Of a stretch of 64,000 nt of DNA, positions 11,144 through 21,900 are shown piece by piece. A model generated the notes under the pieces. That model was not told the DNA's origin. It worked only from the letters and a program-made list of their open reading frames with translations, and ran no database searches. The translations under genes and the position numbers were made by a program. The stretch is from positions 1 to 64,000 of the forward strand of contig VCJN01000687.1 of assembly GCA_006384855.1 (NCBI GenBank). Reading direction: 5' to 3'. The DNA comes from Tetraselmis striata (lineage: Eukaryota; Chlorophyta; Chlorodendrophyceae; Chlorodendrales; Chlorodendraceae). Each line of letters opens with the position of its first letter. Position 1 is the first letter of the stretch.

Positions 11144-11240
11144 CTCGTCCTCGCAAGTAATAGTGCGAGACATAATTGCAGAACGAGTACACATTTAGGT
11201 TCAGGGATATGTGCGTGCTCGGGAGTGGCCATAGCCCATA

Positions 11241-11490
11241 TGTTAAGATCCATGTGGACATGGGGTCCATGTGTACATGGAGCGGTCCATGTGGACATGG
11301 AGCCTCCATTGACCCATGTCCACATGGCCCCGTACCATGTACACATGGAGCAATCCGGGTCATATCCGTGTGGACATAGGCCGTCTGTCGGCCCATGTCC
11401 ACATGGGTCGACCCATGTTAGCATGGAACGTCTGTCGCGCCCCATGTTCAAATGGGCCGCGCTGGGCAAGCCCATCTGCACATGGCCACG
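11241..11490 (+). repeat. Left inverted end of the Ginger-like element, array of 14-bp near-palindromes
   Basis: The end is built of units such as CCATGTGGACATGG and CCATGTGTACATGG, each nearly its own reverse complement, alternating in orientation and spaced by 6-20 bp. The outer 105 bp match the right end; the inner part is diverged. Confidence 0.85.
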
Positions 11491-11773
11491 ACGCACGGTG
11501 GCGGGTAAGACGCTGTTCGGGCAGGCGCCGGATCGCGGTTACGACCCGGCCTTTGTACGGGCAGGTGCTGGTTGGCGCTGCGGCGCCCGCCATTCTGCGG
11601 ACGAGTGCCGTGCCGGCGCGGGAGCTCCGATCGGGCGCCAGGTACAGTCGCTATTAAAACCCCCTGCGGACAGGCCGTGCTCACTCGTCCCCACAGTAGC
11701 ACTCAATCGCAGCTGCGCAACTCCCCTCTCCGGGACCGCCTGTGCCCGGCTCTGGCCGGCTCTAGTCGATACT

Positions 11774-14700
11774 ATGGCCTTAGGCAATACTGGTGCTACC
11801 GCAGGCGCTGCCGCACAGGAGGATGGGCCGGCCGAAGATCAACCGGAGGTTGAGGCACCATCGGTGGTGCAGGCGCTTCGCGACGTCTTCAACAAGAGAC
11901 TTCGTGAGTATGTGGGGCAACGTCGAGACAACCAGACGTTGCGGACAGAGGCAGAGTACAATGAAGCCATGCCAACCCTCCGTACCTTCGAACAAACGAC
12001 GAGAGAGGTGGGGCCCGCCGACACGCCTTGTTCGCAGGTTGCCCCCCGATATGGGCCACAGACCTCGCGGGTAGGCGGATTCGCGTGTTATCACTGTACA
12101 GTCTGACGTTTAGCCGACCCGATCGCGCACCAGCCCGCTCATCCTCTACATAGTACAGTTCCCGACAGTCGACTCTTTTGCCTCGTTGTTTGCGCCTGTA
12201 GCCCCGCTGCTGGCGCCGATTCTTCGGTACGGCATGCAACTGGGCGGGCACTTGCAGCCGCCGCCTGTACTGCCGCGCCGAGCCGAAATAAACTGGCGCC
12301 GCGCCTCTGCCGTGTACTGAACAGGTGTAAAGTGCTCTTCTTGTTGGACTGTCGAGCAGGAATGATCGCGGGCCTGCGCTACAAAGCGCCGCTTCGATAT
12401 CCTGACCTGCGGAGACTCCGATATGCTCATCCAGAGAGGGGACATAAATGTCCCTCTGGAGCAGGTGAAGCTCGTCAGTCACGCCGGGATGGTCGTCGAA
12501 CACATCCGGGATTTGCACCTCAAAGGGGTGCACGCCAAGGTGTACCTCCCTGAGCCCTTCCATTGTCCCGCTCTGCTTGCTGCCACTGCATGTTGGCTAC
12601 GTACACACCACTAAGTGTACCCTCCCCCCATCACACTGTGCAGCTCCATAGGCTTCACAAAATGATTCTGGGAAGGTACTGTAACATCCCCAGGCGTGTC
12701 GTCAAACTTTTCTGCGAAACATGCGTCACCCGCGCCAAGCACAGAACTACTAAGGCTAAGGCCGGTCACCGGCCGATAATGTCCAAGGGCATGTTCGGGG
12801 CCCGTGGCCAGATCGACCTCATCGACTACTAATCATCAGAATACAAGGGCTACCGCTGCCTGCTCACCTACATCGATCACGGCATCAAGTTTTGCTTCTG
12901 CACTCCGATCCCCAACAAGGAGGTTTGTATGCTACAGCAGCGGGCGAGTTTGATATTTGCGCGCCTATCCAACCCCCTTGCTTCCGCCTTCCCCATTTCT
13001 TATTTAATCTATGTATCTTATCACCGCGCCCCATCCCTGCAGAAGGATACCATAGCTGGGAACCTGTTTCTACTCTTCTTTCTCCTTGGGCCGCCTGCCA
13101 TCCTTCAAGCTGACAATGGTAGAGAATTCTCCGTGTTGCCGACAAGCAACCGAGCAAGATAATCGGTCTCTCGGAGGAGGAAGCGAAGGAGGTTTGTGGG
13201 CCGTTGTGTAATAAATAGCATGCTGCTCAGCCTGCATACAAGTGCAAGTCTAAGATATGTGCGTGTTGTGATTGCAAGTGGTTGAAAGCACCAAGAAGCT
13301 CTTGCCTGCCTGCCAAATGGTAACAGGTAGAGCTACGCATAGCCCCAGCAGCAGCGGCATTGAAAGATTCAACCGCACCATTGAGGAGTACATCGCACAT
13401 TGGTGTGATGAAAACAAGTCATTTGCCCAATTGTCCTTTGACGAAAAGGAGCAGCAGGCAGAGGAGCAGGCGCGACAAGAGCAGCAGCCACAAGGGCAGG
13501 AAGACATGGATGCCTTCAGAACGCCAGCGCCTCTCCCAGTTGGTGAATGCCCGCAAAGCCGTTGCAGTATTGTTGGCCTGCCATGCTGCGCATGTACTGC
13601 ACCATAGCATGAAGTGCTGAGCAATGACTATGTTAATGTGATTAAAATCAACTCTTTAAGTAATATAACAATCGACAGTAGCAATTATCACTACTCATAT
13701 TAACGTATGTTAATATTATACATGTTGGGTTATATATATAATTACTGCTGCTGCTATTGGGTTATTATGTTTGGTTATGATGCTGTACATACTGTTATAT
13801 GATAATGTCCTCTAGCCACAGCCATACCTTTGATTGTAATGTCTCTCTCTCCCTCCCTCTCTAAATAATACTTATTATATATTTATGTGTGTTTGCTTTA
13901 TTATGTATTTATTTTGAATACTATAATTATGTAGCAGTGCTAGCTCGTATTCCACAGCATATGTATCATAAACACACAAGTGCTAACTTATATTTCCCTG
14001 CTCCCCGCTCCTCCGTGTACACGAAAAAGATCTGCCCATCACGTCCAGGATTAGCATGAACGCGCAGCACGATGAGCAGCTGCTCACTCGCAACGAGGAC
14101 CAGCAGACACTACGCGCCTACGTCCCAGACCCCAACTTGCCATGGGACCCGGACACATATTGCGCCCCATGCAAGGCTTGGTGCCATGGTGGGCATTGCA
14201 AGATTGGGATGCTTATCCCCACAGCCGGCCTTGTCAAGGGTCATCAGTGTGCGCGCGGCAAGGCCTTCTACCATGTCATATCCACAGGTAACCTGTTGTT
14301 GCTGTCAATCTTGTCAGCATGCCCGTTATTTATGGCATGGGTGTGACTGTGTCAATCATGTGTCTTGCACGCAGGTGGAACGGACGATGGCCACTGCAGC
14401 AACGATTGCATGGCTGCTGGGACAGTGGATGTGGTGCCTCGCTCTGTTGAAACGACAAGTGCAGCCACCGTTGCAGCTGCCTCGTCCCGTGAGTCAGTGG
14501 GCCGTAAGAGGCAAAGGTCGCCCGAGGAGCCATAAGTGCTTCCGGCTGCAGCGGCGGAGGCTACTCCACAAGTCCTCATGCAAGCACGCGCGGCCGCTGG
14601 CGATTGTAGTCCAGTATCTCCCTCCCAGCTGGCCAACACTCCCGGGCTCAGTGCGGTGCTGTACAGGCCAAGCAGGCTAGGGTGATGCGTGCCCCGGTTG

Positions 14701-15323
14701 CTGCCAAGGCTGGCCCAGCACCGGTGGTGGGTGATGTGGTCAGAGTGCTGTTGGCAAAGGAGGACCGTGGCAAGGTGGACCCTAGATTCTTGACATGCGT
14801 GGTGAGTGAGGTGAGTTATGTTGTGCTCCTCTTGTTGTATACTGATGTCAGTTGCACGCAATGCTTGATGTGTCCTAGTGATGACGCGCACATCTTCTTT
14901 CTCAAATGCCCTCCCCAACCCCCTGTTTTGCAGGTCACAGAATGCAATTCTTACAGAGTGGCTCTGGACGCAGGTGTTATCAAGACCACATATGGGCAGC
15001 AAGATATGGATCAGTTGCGCAACATTGCACCCGCGCGGGTGGGCTTGGCGGGTGTGGTAGAGAAGTGGAGCGACCCAGCATCATGAAAGACGATCTCCCT
15101 CAGAGAATGTGTAAGATCTGTGTCACTATTTGGGGGCCGAGGAATGATCAAATGCGCATGTAAAGGGGCGCGTGCCACCAGTGTGTGCAGTTGCCACAAA
15201 GCTGGTAGGAAATGCAACTCTAGATGTCACCCTGATATAAACAACTGCTGTCGGAACATTGAGGACCATGGTGCTGGCACTAGCGCTCAGGGAGCTGCCA
15301 CCCCAGTCCGTGTAATGAACTAA
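11774..15323 (+). pseudogene. Ginger-like transposase (integrase-type DDE), disrupted
   Basis: Start ATG at 11774 (MALGNTGATAG). Later blocks: VSHAGMVVEHIRDLHLKG (about 12470), CETCVTRAKHRTTKAKAG with a CxxC (12709 onward), GARGQIDLIDY with the first Asp, YKGYRCLLTYIDHGIKFC, then after an intron (12918-13041, phase 0) PPAILQADNGREFS with the second Asp, and IERFNRTIEEYIAHW (about 13360) with the Glu. The C-terminal part (14056-15323) has VVRVLLAKEDRGKVDPRF, ISLREC and a cysteine-rich tail CACKGARATSVCSCHK then CNSRCH, the same order as in KRBA2/SCAND3-like integrases. Breaks: TAA at 12830 in the DDE core, a frameshift near 13125, TGA at 15084, and an AT-rich insertion or intron at 13620-14040. 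The DDE residues themselves are kept, so inactivation looks recent. Confidence 0.8.
13620..14040 (+). other. AT-rich segment inside the Ginger-like element with a SINE-like tail
   Basis: This stretch is much more AT-rich than its surroundings and has no open frame of note. At about 13827-13862 it holds TTTGATTGTAATGTCTCTC and CT-rich sequence, matching the tail of the insertion at 542-653. It may be an intron carrying a retroposed fragment. Confidence 0.4.
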
Positions 15324-15469
15324 ATTCTAGAATAAAATAAAATTTAACCGAAATCTCTCTTTAATTTCACTCTAATTTAAAGTTAATGGAATCTGCTACT
15401 TAATTTGAACTGAATTGAAATCGAATTATTTTTGCCTTAAAATGCGGACAGAAACTTACCATATCACAC

Positions 15470-15735
15470 ATGGGCTGGATAGCGTGGATCCATGTGTAAA
15501 TGGTCCAAGTACCGCGCTCCATGCGCACATGGGCCGGTCCGTGTGTACATGGTCGTTTGTCGAGGGCAGTCCATGTGTACATGGGTCAGCCAACGACCCG
15601 TGTTCACATGGACCGTTTCCGGTGAACTCCATGTGTACATGGTACGGGCCATGTGGACATGGGTCAATGGAGGCTCCATGTTCACATGGACCGCTCCATG
15701 TACACATGGCCCGCATGTCCACATGGATCTTAACA
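15470..15735 (-). repeat. Right inverted end of the Ginger-like element, array of 14-bp near-palindromes
   Basis: Mirror of the left end. Units such as CCATGTGTACATGG and CCATGTGGACATGG recur about every 20-35 bp. The last 105 bp are close to the left end in inverted orientation and stop at TTAACA, followed by CATA. Confidence 0.85.
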
Positions 15736-15739
15736 CATA

Positions 15740-16283
15740 GATAGGCCGACAGGGGCCGAAAAAGAGGGAGCAGAACCGCTGCTTGCCTGGCGGGATGTGT
15801 AACGCTACATGGACCCCCCCCCCCCCCCCCCGCCCCCTCCTCCCCCCCGCTGTGCTGCTGGAGCAACTGAGGAGTAAGCAGGGGTATCCCTCTGTCTAAT
15901 CCGGCTGCGCCATACGGTTGGGACTGCCCCGCCCGGACCAGTTGCCTTCAGCCACGGTGCTTGCGGTACATACCCTCTTGGCGGGGGCAAACCATTTGGA
16001 CACTGTTCTACGTACGCGCATTGGGTGGATCCTCACACTAAAAGCCCTGGCAGAGCCTCGTAAAGGCTTCCGGGGGGACACAATGTGTGCGGGGAGGCGG
16101 TCCGATTGTGTTGAATATCTACTAAGTAGTGTTGCACAGGATGTGTTTCACATTCTATTCTGTAGCCACCAAACGTTGCCGCTAGGTCAGTGTCCGGATA
16201 CGCCTTGCTCCCACCTTCCACGTCAAGGTGGAAGGGCTTCGGGCCCCGCTTTGTGAAAGGGCGTGCATCATTACGCTGGGCGC
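15740..16283. other. Stretch between transposon and satellite
   Basis: No gene is supported. It contains a C-rich run at about 15814-15845. Weak similarity to the satellite unit starts only near 16284. Confidence 0.5.
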
Positions 16284-18871
16284 CGCTTGGCGGTCGTGCG
16301 CATCGACCTAGATAGCTACTGCAGCTGTATTTACAGGCGCTGCGGCGCGGCTGGCGGCTGCACATGTTGTGATTCCCTGCTAGGGAGGGGTCATTGCATG
16401 GCGTCGGGGGCTCGGGGCGCAGCGGGAGGGCACCGCCACAGAGCGCTGGATTAGGACCCCCTCCGGGGATGGCGCTGTACGTCGCTGCGTCCAAACAACT
16501 CATCTCCTCCCACGTGAATGCCATCCCCTTCTTACATGAGCGCCTGGGCGGTCATGCGCATCGACCTAGATAGCTACTGCAACTGTATTTACAGGCGCTG
16601 CGGCACGGCTGGCGGCTGCACATGTTGTGATTCCCTGCTAGGGAGGGGTCATTGCATGGCGTCGGGGGCTCGGGGCGCAGCGGGAGGGCACCGCCACAGA
16701 GCGCTGGATTGGGACCCCTTCCGGGGATGGCGCTGTACGTCGCTGCGTCCAAACAACTCATCTCCTCCCACGTGAATGCCATCCCCTTCTTACATGAGCG
16801 CCTGGGCGGTCATGCGCATCGACCTAGATAGCTACTGCAACTGTATTTACAGGCGCTGCGGCACGGCTGGCGGCTGCACATGTTGTTATTCCCTGCTAGG
16901 GAGGGGTCATTGCATGGCGTCGGGGGCTCGGGGCGCAGCGGGAGGGCACCGCCACAGAGCGCTGGATTAGGACCCCCTCCGGGGATGGCGCTGTACGTCG
17001 CTGCATCCAAACAACTCATCTCCTCCCACGTGAATGCCATCCCCTTCTTACATGAGCGCCTGGGCGGTCATGCGCATCGACCTAGATAGCTACTGCAACT
17101 GTATTTACAGGCGCTGCGGCACGGCTGGCGGCTGCACATGTTGTTATTCCCCGCTATGGAGGGGTCATTGCATGGCGTCGGGGGCTCGGGGCGCAGCGGG
17201 AGGGCACCGCCACAGAGCGCTGGATTGGGACCCCTTCCGGGGATGGCGCTGTACGTCGCTGCGTCCAAACAACTCATCTCCTCCCACGTGAATGCCATCC
17301 CCTTCTTACATGAGCGCCTGGGCGGTCATGCGCATCGACCTAGATAGCTACTGCAACTGTATTTACAGGCGCTGCGGCACGGCTGGCGGCTGCACATGTT
17401 GTTATTCCCTGCTAGGGAGGGGTCATTGCATGGCGTCGGGGGCTCGGGGCGCAGCGGGAGGGCACCGCCACAGAGCGCTGGATTAGGACCCCCTCCGGGG
17501 ATGGCGCTGTACATCGCTGCGTCCAAACAACTCATCTCCTCCCACGTGAATGCCATCCCCTTCTTACATGAGCGCCTGGGCGGTCATGCGCATCGACCTA
17601 GATAGCTACTGCAACTGTATTTACAGGCGCTGCGGCACGGCTGGCGGCTGCACATGTTGTTATTCCCCGCTATGGAGGGGTCATTGCATGGCGTCGGGGG
17701 CTCGGGGCGCAGCGGGAGGGCACCGCCACAGAGCGCTGGATTGGGACCCCTTCCGGGGATGGCGCTGTACGTCGCTGCGTCCAAACAACTCATCTCCTCC
17801 CACGTGAATGCCATCCCCTTCTTACATGAGCGCCTGGGCGGTCATGCGCATCGACCTAGATAGCTACTGCAACTGTATTTACAGGCGCTGCGGCACGGCT
17901 GGCGGCTGCACATGTTGTTATTCCCTGCTAGGGAGGGGTCATTGCATGGCGTCGGGGGCTCGGGGCGCAGCGGGAGGGCACCGCCACAGAGCGCTGGATT
18001 AGGACCCCCTCCGGGGATGGCGCTGTACGTCGCTGCATCCAAACAACTCATCTCCTCCCACGTGAATGCCATCCCCTTCTTACATGAGCGCCTGGGCGGT
18101 CATGCGCATCGACCTAGATAGCTACTGCAGCTGTATTTACAGGCGCTGCGGCACGGCTGGCGGCTGCACATGTTGTTATTCCCCGCTATGGAGGGGTCAT
18201 TGCATGGCGTCGGGGGCTCGGGGCGCAGCGGGAGGGCACCGCCACAGAGCGCTGGATTGGGACCCCTTCCGGGGATGGCGCTGTACGTCGCTGCGTCCAA
18301 ACAACTCATCTCCTCCCACGTGAATGCCATCCCCTTCTTACATGAGCGCCTGGGCGGTCATGCGCATCGACCTAGATAGCTACTGCAACTGTATTTACAG
18401 GCGCTGCGGCACGGCTGGCGGCTGCACATGTTGTTATTCCCTGCTAGGGAGGGGTCATTGCATGGCGTCGGGGGCTCGGGGCGCAGCGGGAGGGCACCGC
18501 CACAGAGCGCTGGATTAGGACCCCCTCCGGGGATGGCGCTGTACGTCGCTGCGTCCAAACAACTCATCTCCTCCCACGTGAATGCCATCCCCTTCTTACA
18601 TGAGCGCCTGGGCGGTCATGCGCATCGACCTAGATAGCTGCTGCAACTATATTTACAGGCGCTGCGGCACGGCTGGCGGCTGCACATGTTGTTATTCCCC
18701 GCTATGGAGGGGTCATTGCATGGCGTCGGGGGCTCGGGGCGCAGCGGGAGGGCACCGCCACAGAGCGCTGGATTGGGACCCCTTCCGGGGATGGCGCTGT
18801 ACGTCGCTGCGTCCAAACAACTCATCTCCTCCCACGTGAATGCCACCCCCTTCTCACATGAGCGCCTGGGT
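16284..18871. repeat. 258-bp tandem satellite, ten copies, 516-bp higher-order unit
   Basis: Ten head-to-tail copies with a period of exactly 258 bp (for example the phrase GTGAATGCCATCCCCTTC recurs every 258 bp from about 16512 to 18580). Copies alternate strictly between two variants, ATTAGGACCCCCTCC (near 16452, 16966, 17482, 17998, 18514) and ATTGGGACCCCTTCC (near 16708, 17224, 17740, 18256, 18772), and from the fourth copy the second variant also has CGCTATGG where the first has TGCTAGGG. The real unit is therefore a 516-bp A-B dimer repeated five times. Because 258 is a multiple of three, open frames repeat in every copy on both strands, but stops fall in each unit, so they are not one protein. 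Each copy contains TGTAA on the minus strand, and the array begins just past the TMEM184 stop codon. Confidence 0.97.
18654..18658 (-). terminator. Possible TGTAA polyadenylation signal of the TMEM184 gene
   Basis: The nearest clear minus-strand TGTAA downstream of the stop lies in the first satellite copy met by the transcript. Every satellite copy carries the same TGTAA, so the array may supply the mRNA 3' end. Confidence 0.3.
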
Positions 18872-18942
18872 GTCTTTGCAAAGGGGGCTACCATCCTTGC
18901 CGCCATGCCCGACCGCCACCGTGCCCCCCTCAATCTTCCGCA

Positions 18943-21900
18943 TCAATCTGCCTTGTCGCTCCCCTCCTCCACGCTGTCGTTGAGCTCGATGTGCACCCAC
19001 GTCTTCTTGGCCGCCGCCAGGCCGCCCTCCGCCAGCGCCTCCACGCCGCTGTTGCCGCCGGCGCCGGACCCCTCCGCGGACCCCTCCGGGGAGGCAATCT
19101 CCATGCCAGAGGCTCGGCGGGCGCTGCGGCCCGCGCCCTCCTCGTCGCTGCTGCACGCGAACGGGTCGCCGTTCTCCGCCACAGGGCTCAGGTTGGCGGG
19201 GACGGCCCCGGCGGGCGGCGCGGCGCCCTCCGCCGCGGCGCCGCCGCCATGGACGCCCATCTCCATGTCCTTCATCAGGTCGATCGACTGCCCCTGCAGC
19301 TGCGAGGAGCTCTCCTTGCCCATCATCAGAAACGTGCGCGCGCGGAAGCTCTTCCGCACCTACGGCCGTACGGTTTCGTTGGAGGAGGAAGAGGGGGGGG
19401 GGGGGGGGGGGGGCATTCAGCTCTTAGCAAAGAGCTGTACTGGTTTTGCTGAATTGACTGCTTCCATAGTGTACTTAAGACCCGCCACACCGCAACAATC
19501 AACCGGGTTCGCAATACTGGCGGATTGTTTTGCAACATCGAATCCCATGATCGGCTCCGAGCAATATTCGTGGCGTTTTGTGATACATTTGCAGATGAGA
19601 ATAGGATCCCCCCTCTTCCAACTAGTCAAAAAAAATGAAGGCAAACCCACCGCGCGGTTACGGTGAGGGCCGCCATGCCCTATTTGTACCGCTGGAATAC
19701 ATGACGAGTAATCTAAGTATAAGGTCGCACGGTGTGACTACATGCCTGTGCAGTACACAACACAACAGTTACAATCAACGTGTCATATCTACAGTCCGAA
19801 ATACTACACATCAACTTGCCTTGTAGTCCGTGCCTGTATCCCGAAAACAATCCGTGTGATACATTACAGCAACACCACCGCAAGCCCTTCAACGGCAACT
19901 GTGGCCCGCGGCCGCAACACAAAATTGGGTTTTGGTCCAGTCAACACCTAATTGGATAGTGCCGCCACATGCCCGGACAAGTGACCGCTGGTTGCGATGC
20001 AAAAGAGTCGGCTGTATCATTCATATGCGTATACTACAAGGCGCACAACACATCGGATCGCATGCGTCCGTGCGCCTACGGACGCCGGCACACCTACGGG
20101 GCCCCGCAGCGCACGTCTTGAATCGGACTTGCGTACAACCTTCAAGAACATTCCCTAACGTTCGGGTATAGTTTCATCCGTATCTGGCACGTGGGGCAAA
20201 TTCTTCCGGCACGGCTCGAGCCCATCAAAGGGGGGCAACTTGGTCACGAGAGCCAGAATGGCTTTCTCCCGTTTTGTGGGTGCTTTGACTCCATCTTCAA
20301 TGTCAAGCATGTGATCATGAAGCTTCTCCTTCGTGGTGTCCTTATCACCGGGTCGAGACACTCAGGTGTGTTTGGGGATGGGGGGGTGTGTGCCGCACCT
20401 GCTTGCTGGCGCCGCCCGCAGAGGTGGACCCCGCCCCCGAGTCGGCCGCGTTGCGGGCGGCGCCGTCGCTGTAAAGCACGTAGTCGTGGTACGCGGGCGC
20501 GAAGGAGTGGTAGGTGTCGGTGACGACGTCGTGGATGCTGACGGCGTGGCGCAGGTCGCCGCCGCGGAGGCCCTGCCGGCCGCCCGCCACCGCGTACTCC
20601 TTGTACGGGAAGGCCTGCGTCATGAGCACCGCCGCGACGACCATCTCCAGCAGGATCAGAAAATTCTGCAGCGCCTTGGCGTCCTCCGCCGAGCCGATCA
20701 CGCCCACACCGTGCAGGATGGAGCACAGGATGCCCTGCGCGCTCAAAGGGGGGGAGGGGGGGGGGGGGGGGGGGGGGGGTGCAGTCAAATCAGTATAGGT
20801 TTTGCTAGGTCTTCTTAAACCCCACATCCATTTAAAAAATAGAAGTCGCCATATGATAGTTTTTGTTCCTGTCCAGACAGTGTTGGGTGTCAAAACTTTA
20901 CCAGTTCTCAGGTTTTAATGTTGAGGGTCCCTCAAAAGCCCTTCACAGGATTGCGAGTGAACTGATAGGGTTTCCTCGCATTGCCTTATTGAACAGACAA
21001 AAGCACTCGCATGGCAGAGGCAACCGGGGGGGGGGGGGGGGGGGGGGGGGTTCAGTGGGCGGTTCCCGCAGCACTGCGCATCACACGGCGCACCTGCCAG
21101 AAGGTGAGGAACACAACGCCCTTGATGACGATGAACTTGAGGACGGGGTGGTAGGGCTGCGCACACACATGGAGAAAGGGAAGGGGGGGGATGAAGGGGG
21201 GGGGGGGGGGGATGTGAGTGCGGCAAGGGACAGCAGGCGGGCTCTGGTGTGAGAAAAGAGGGGGGGGGGGGGGGGGGTGTGTGCGGCCCTGCACTGTCAG
21301 TCGCGTAGGTGGCCTGACATCGCGTATGTATTACTCTCCCCCCGGTAAGCAAAGGGCATGCGAGCCCCTGGCTCAAGTGCGGGGCTCCCGGGGCATCTCG
21401 GAACGTCTCCTCACAGGTGGCTGAAGCGGTCCCGGGAACCCGTAGCATATTTGAGATGCAACGCCCCCAGACAAACGTACTGAGCACATTACGCGCCTCG
21501 ACGCTTAAGCACCGGGCTCATGGAGTCTTTTGTGGAGGCGTGTATGGCCGTGTGAAACAGCGTAGATGGCTGCCACACCGGTTCTCCGGGGGAGGGGTCC
21601 TACATACCTGTATAGTGGCAAGGATTATGGCTCCTGGCCGCTTTGGCTGCTAAAGTGATACACAACCGATAAATATGCTACATGGCAGCGGAAAATACGC
21701 ACGTGATCATTCTGCCCCTGCTCGCCCGCGCGGCGGTCATCAGCACTGCTGGTATCGTCAGTGGCGACTACTAGAGCGACTAGTAGCGACCACTGGTCAT
21801 CACGTGATCATCACGTGCAAGCATTATAATGCCTCCAGCGGGCTGACATGCGGTACAATTTCACCACTGCGGTACCCGTATCGCCCTCATGGAGTCACAT

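Larger units (their letters stand above)
11241..15735 (+). mobile_element. Ginger-like DDE transposon, 4.5 kb, with 4-bp target duplication
   Basis: The ends are inverted repeats starting TGTTAAGATCCATGTGG at 11241 and, on the other strand, at 15735. They are bordered on both sides by CATA (11237-11240 and 15736-15739), a 4-bp target-site duplication. The ends match closely over about the first 105 bp and then continue as divergent arrays to about 11490 and 15470. Inside is one spliced gene on the plus strand with an integrase-type DDE core. Ginger elements are cut-and-paste transposons whose transposase resembles LTR-retrotransposon integrase, with TGT-starting ends and 4-bp duplications (family knowledge). 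The element landed 120 bp past the GPN1 stop codon. The gene is broken, so this copy is not autonomous now. Confidence 0.85.

Noticed and set aside
11241-11490. CRISPR-like array
   Set aside because: Repeat units are palindromic and variable, spacers are irregular and short, there are no cas genes, and the DNA is eukaryotic.
11225-11770. Open frames across the palindrome array
   Set aside because: Palindromic repeats give mirrored frames on both strands; the transposase start is at 11774.
16263-18933. Repeated 64-85 codon frames on plus and 76-codon frames on minus through the satellite
   Set aside because: They arise because the 258-bp period is a multiple of three. Each unit contains stops and no start context or splice signal supports a protein.
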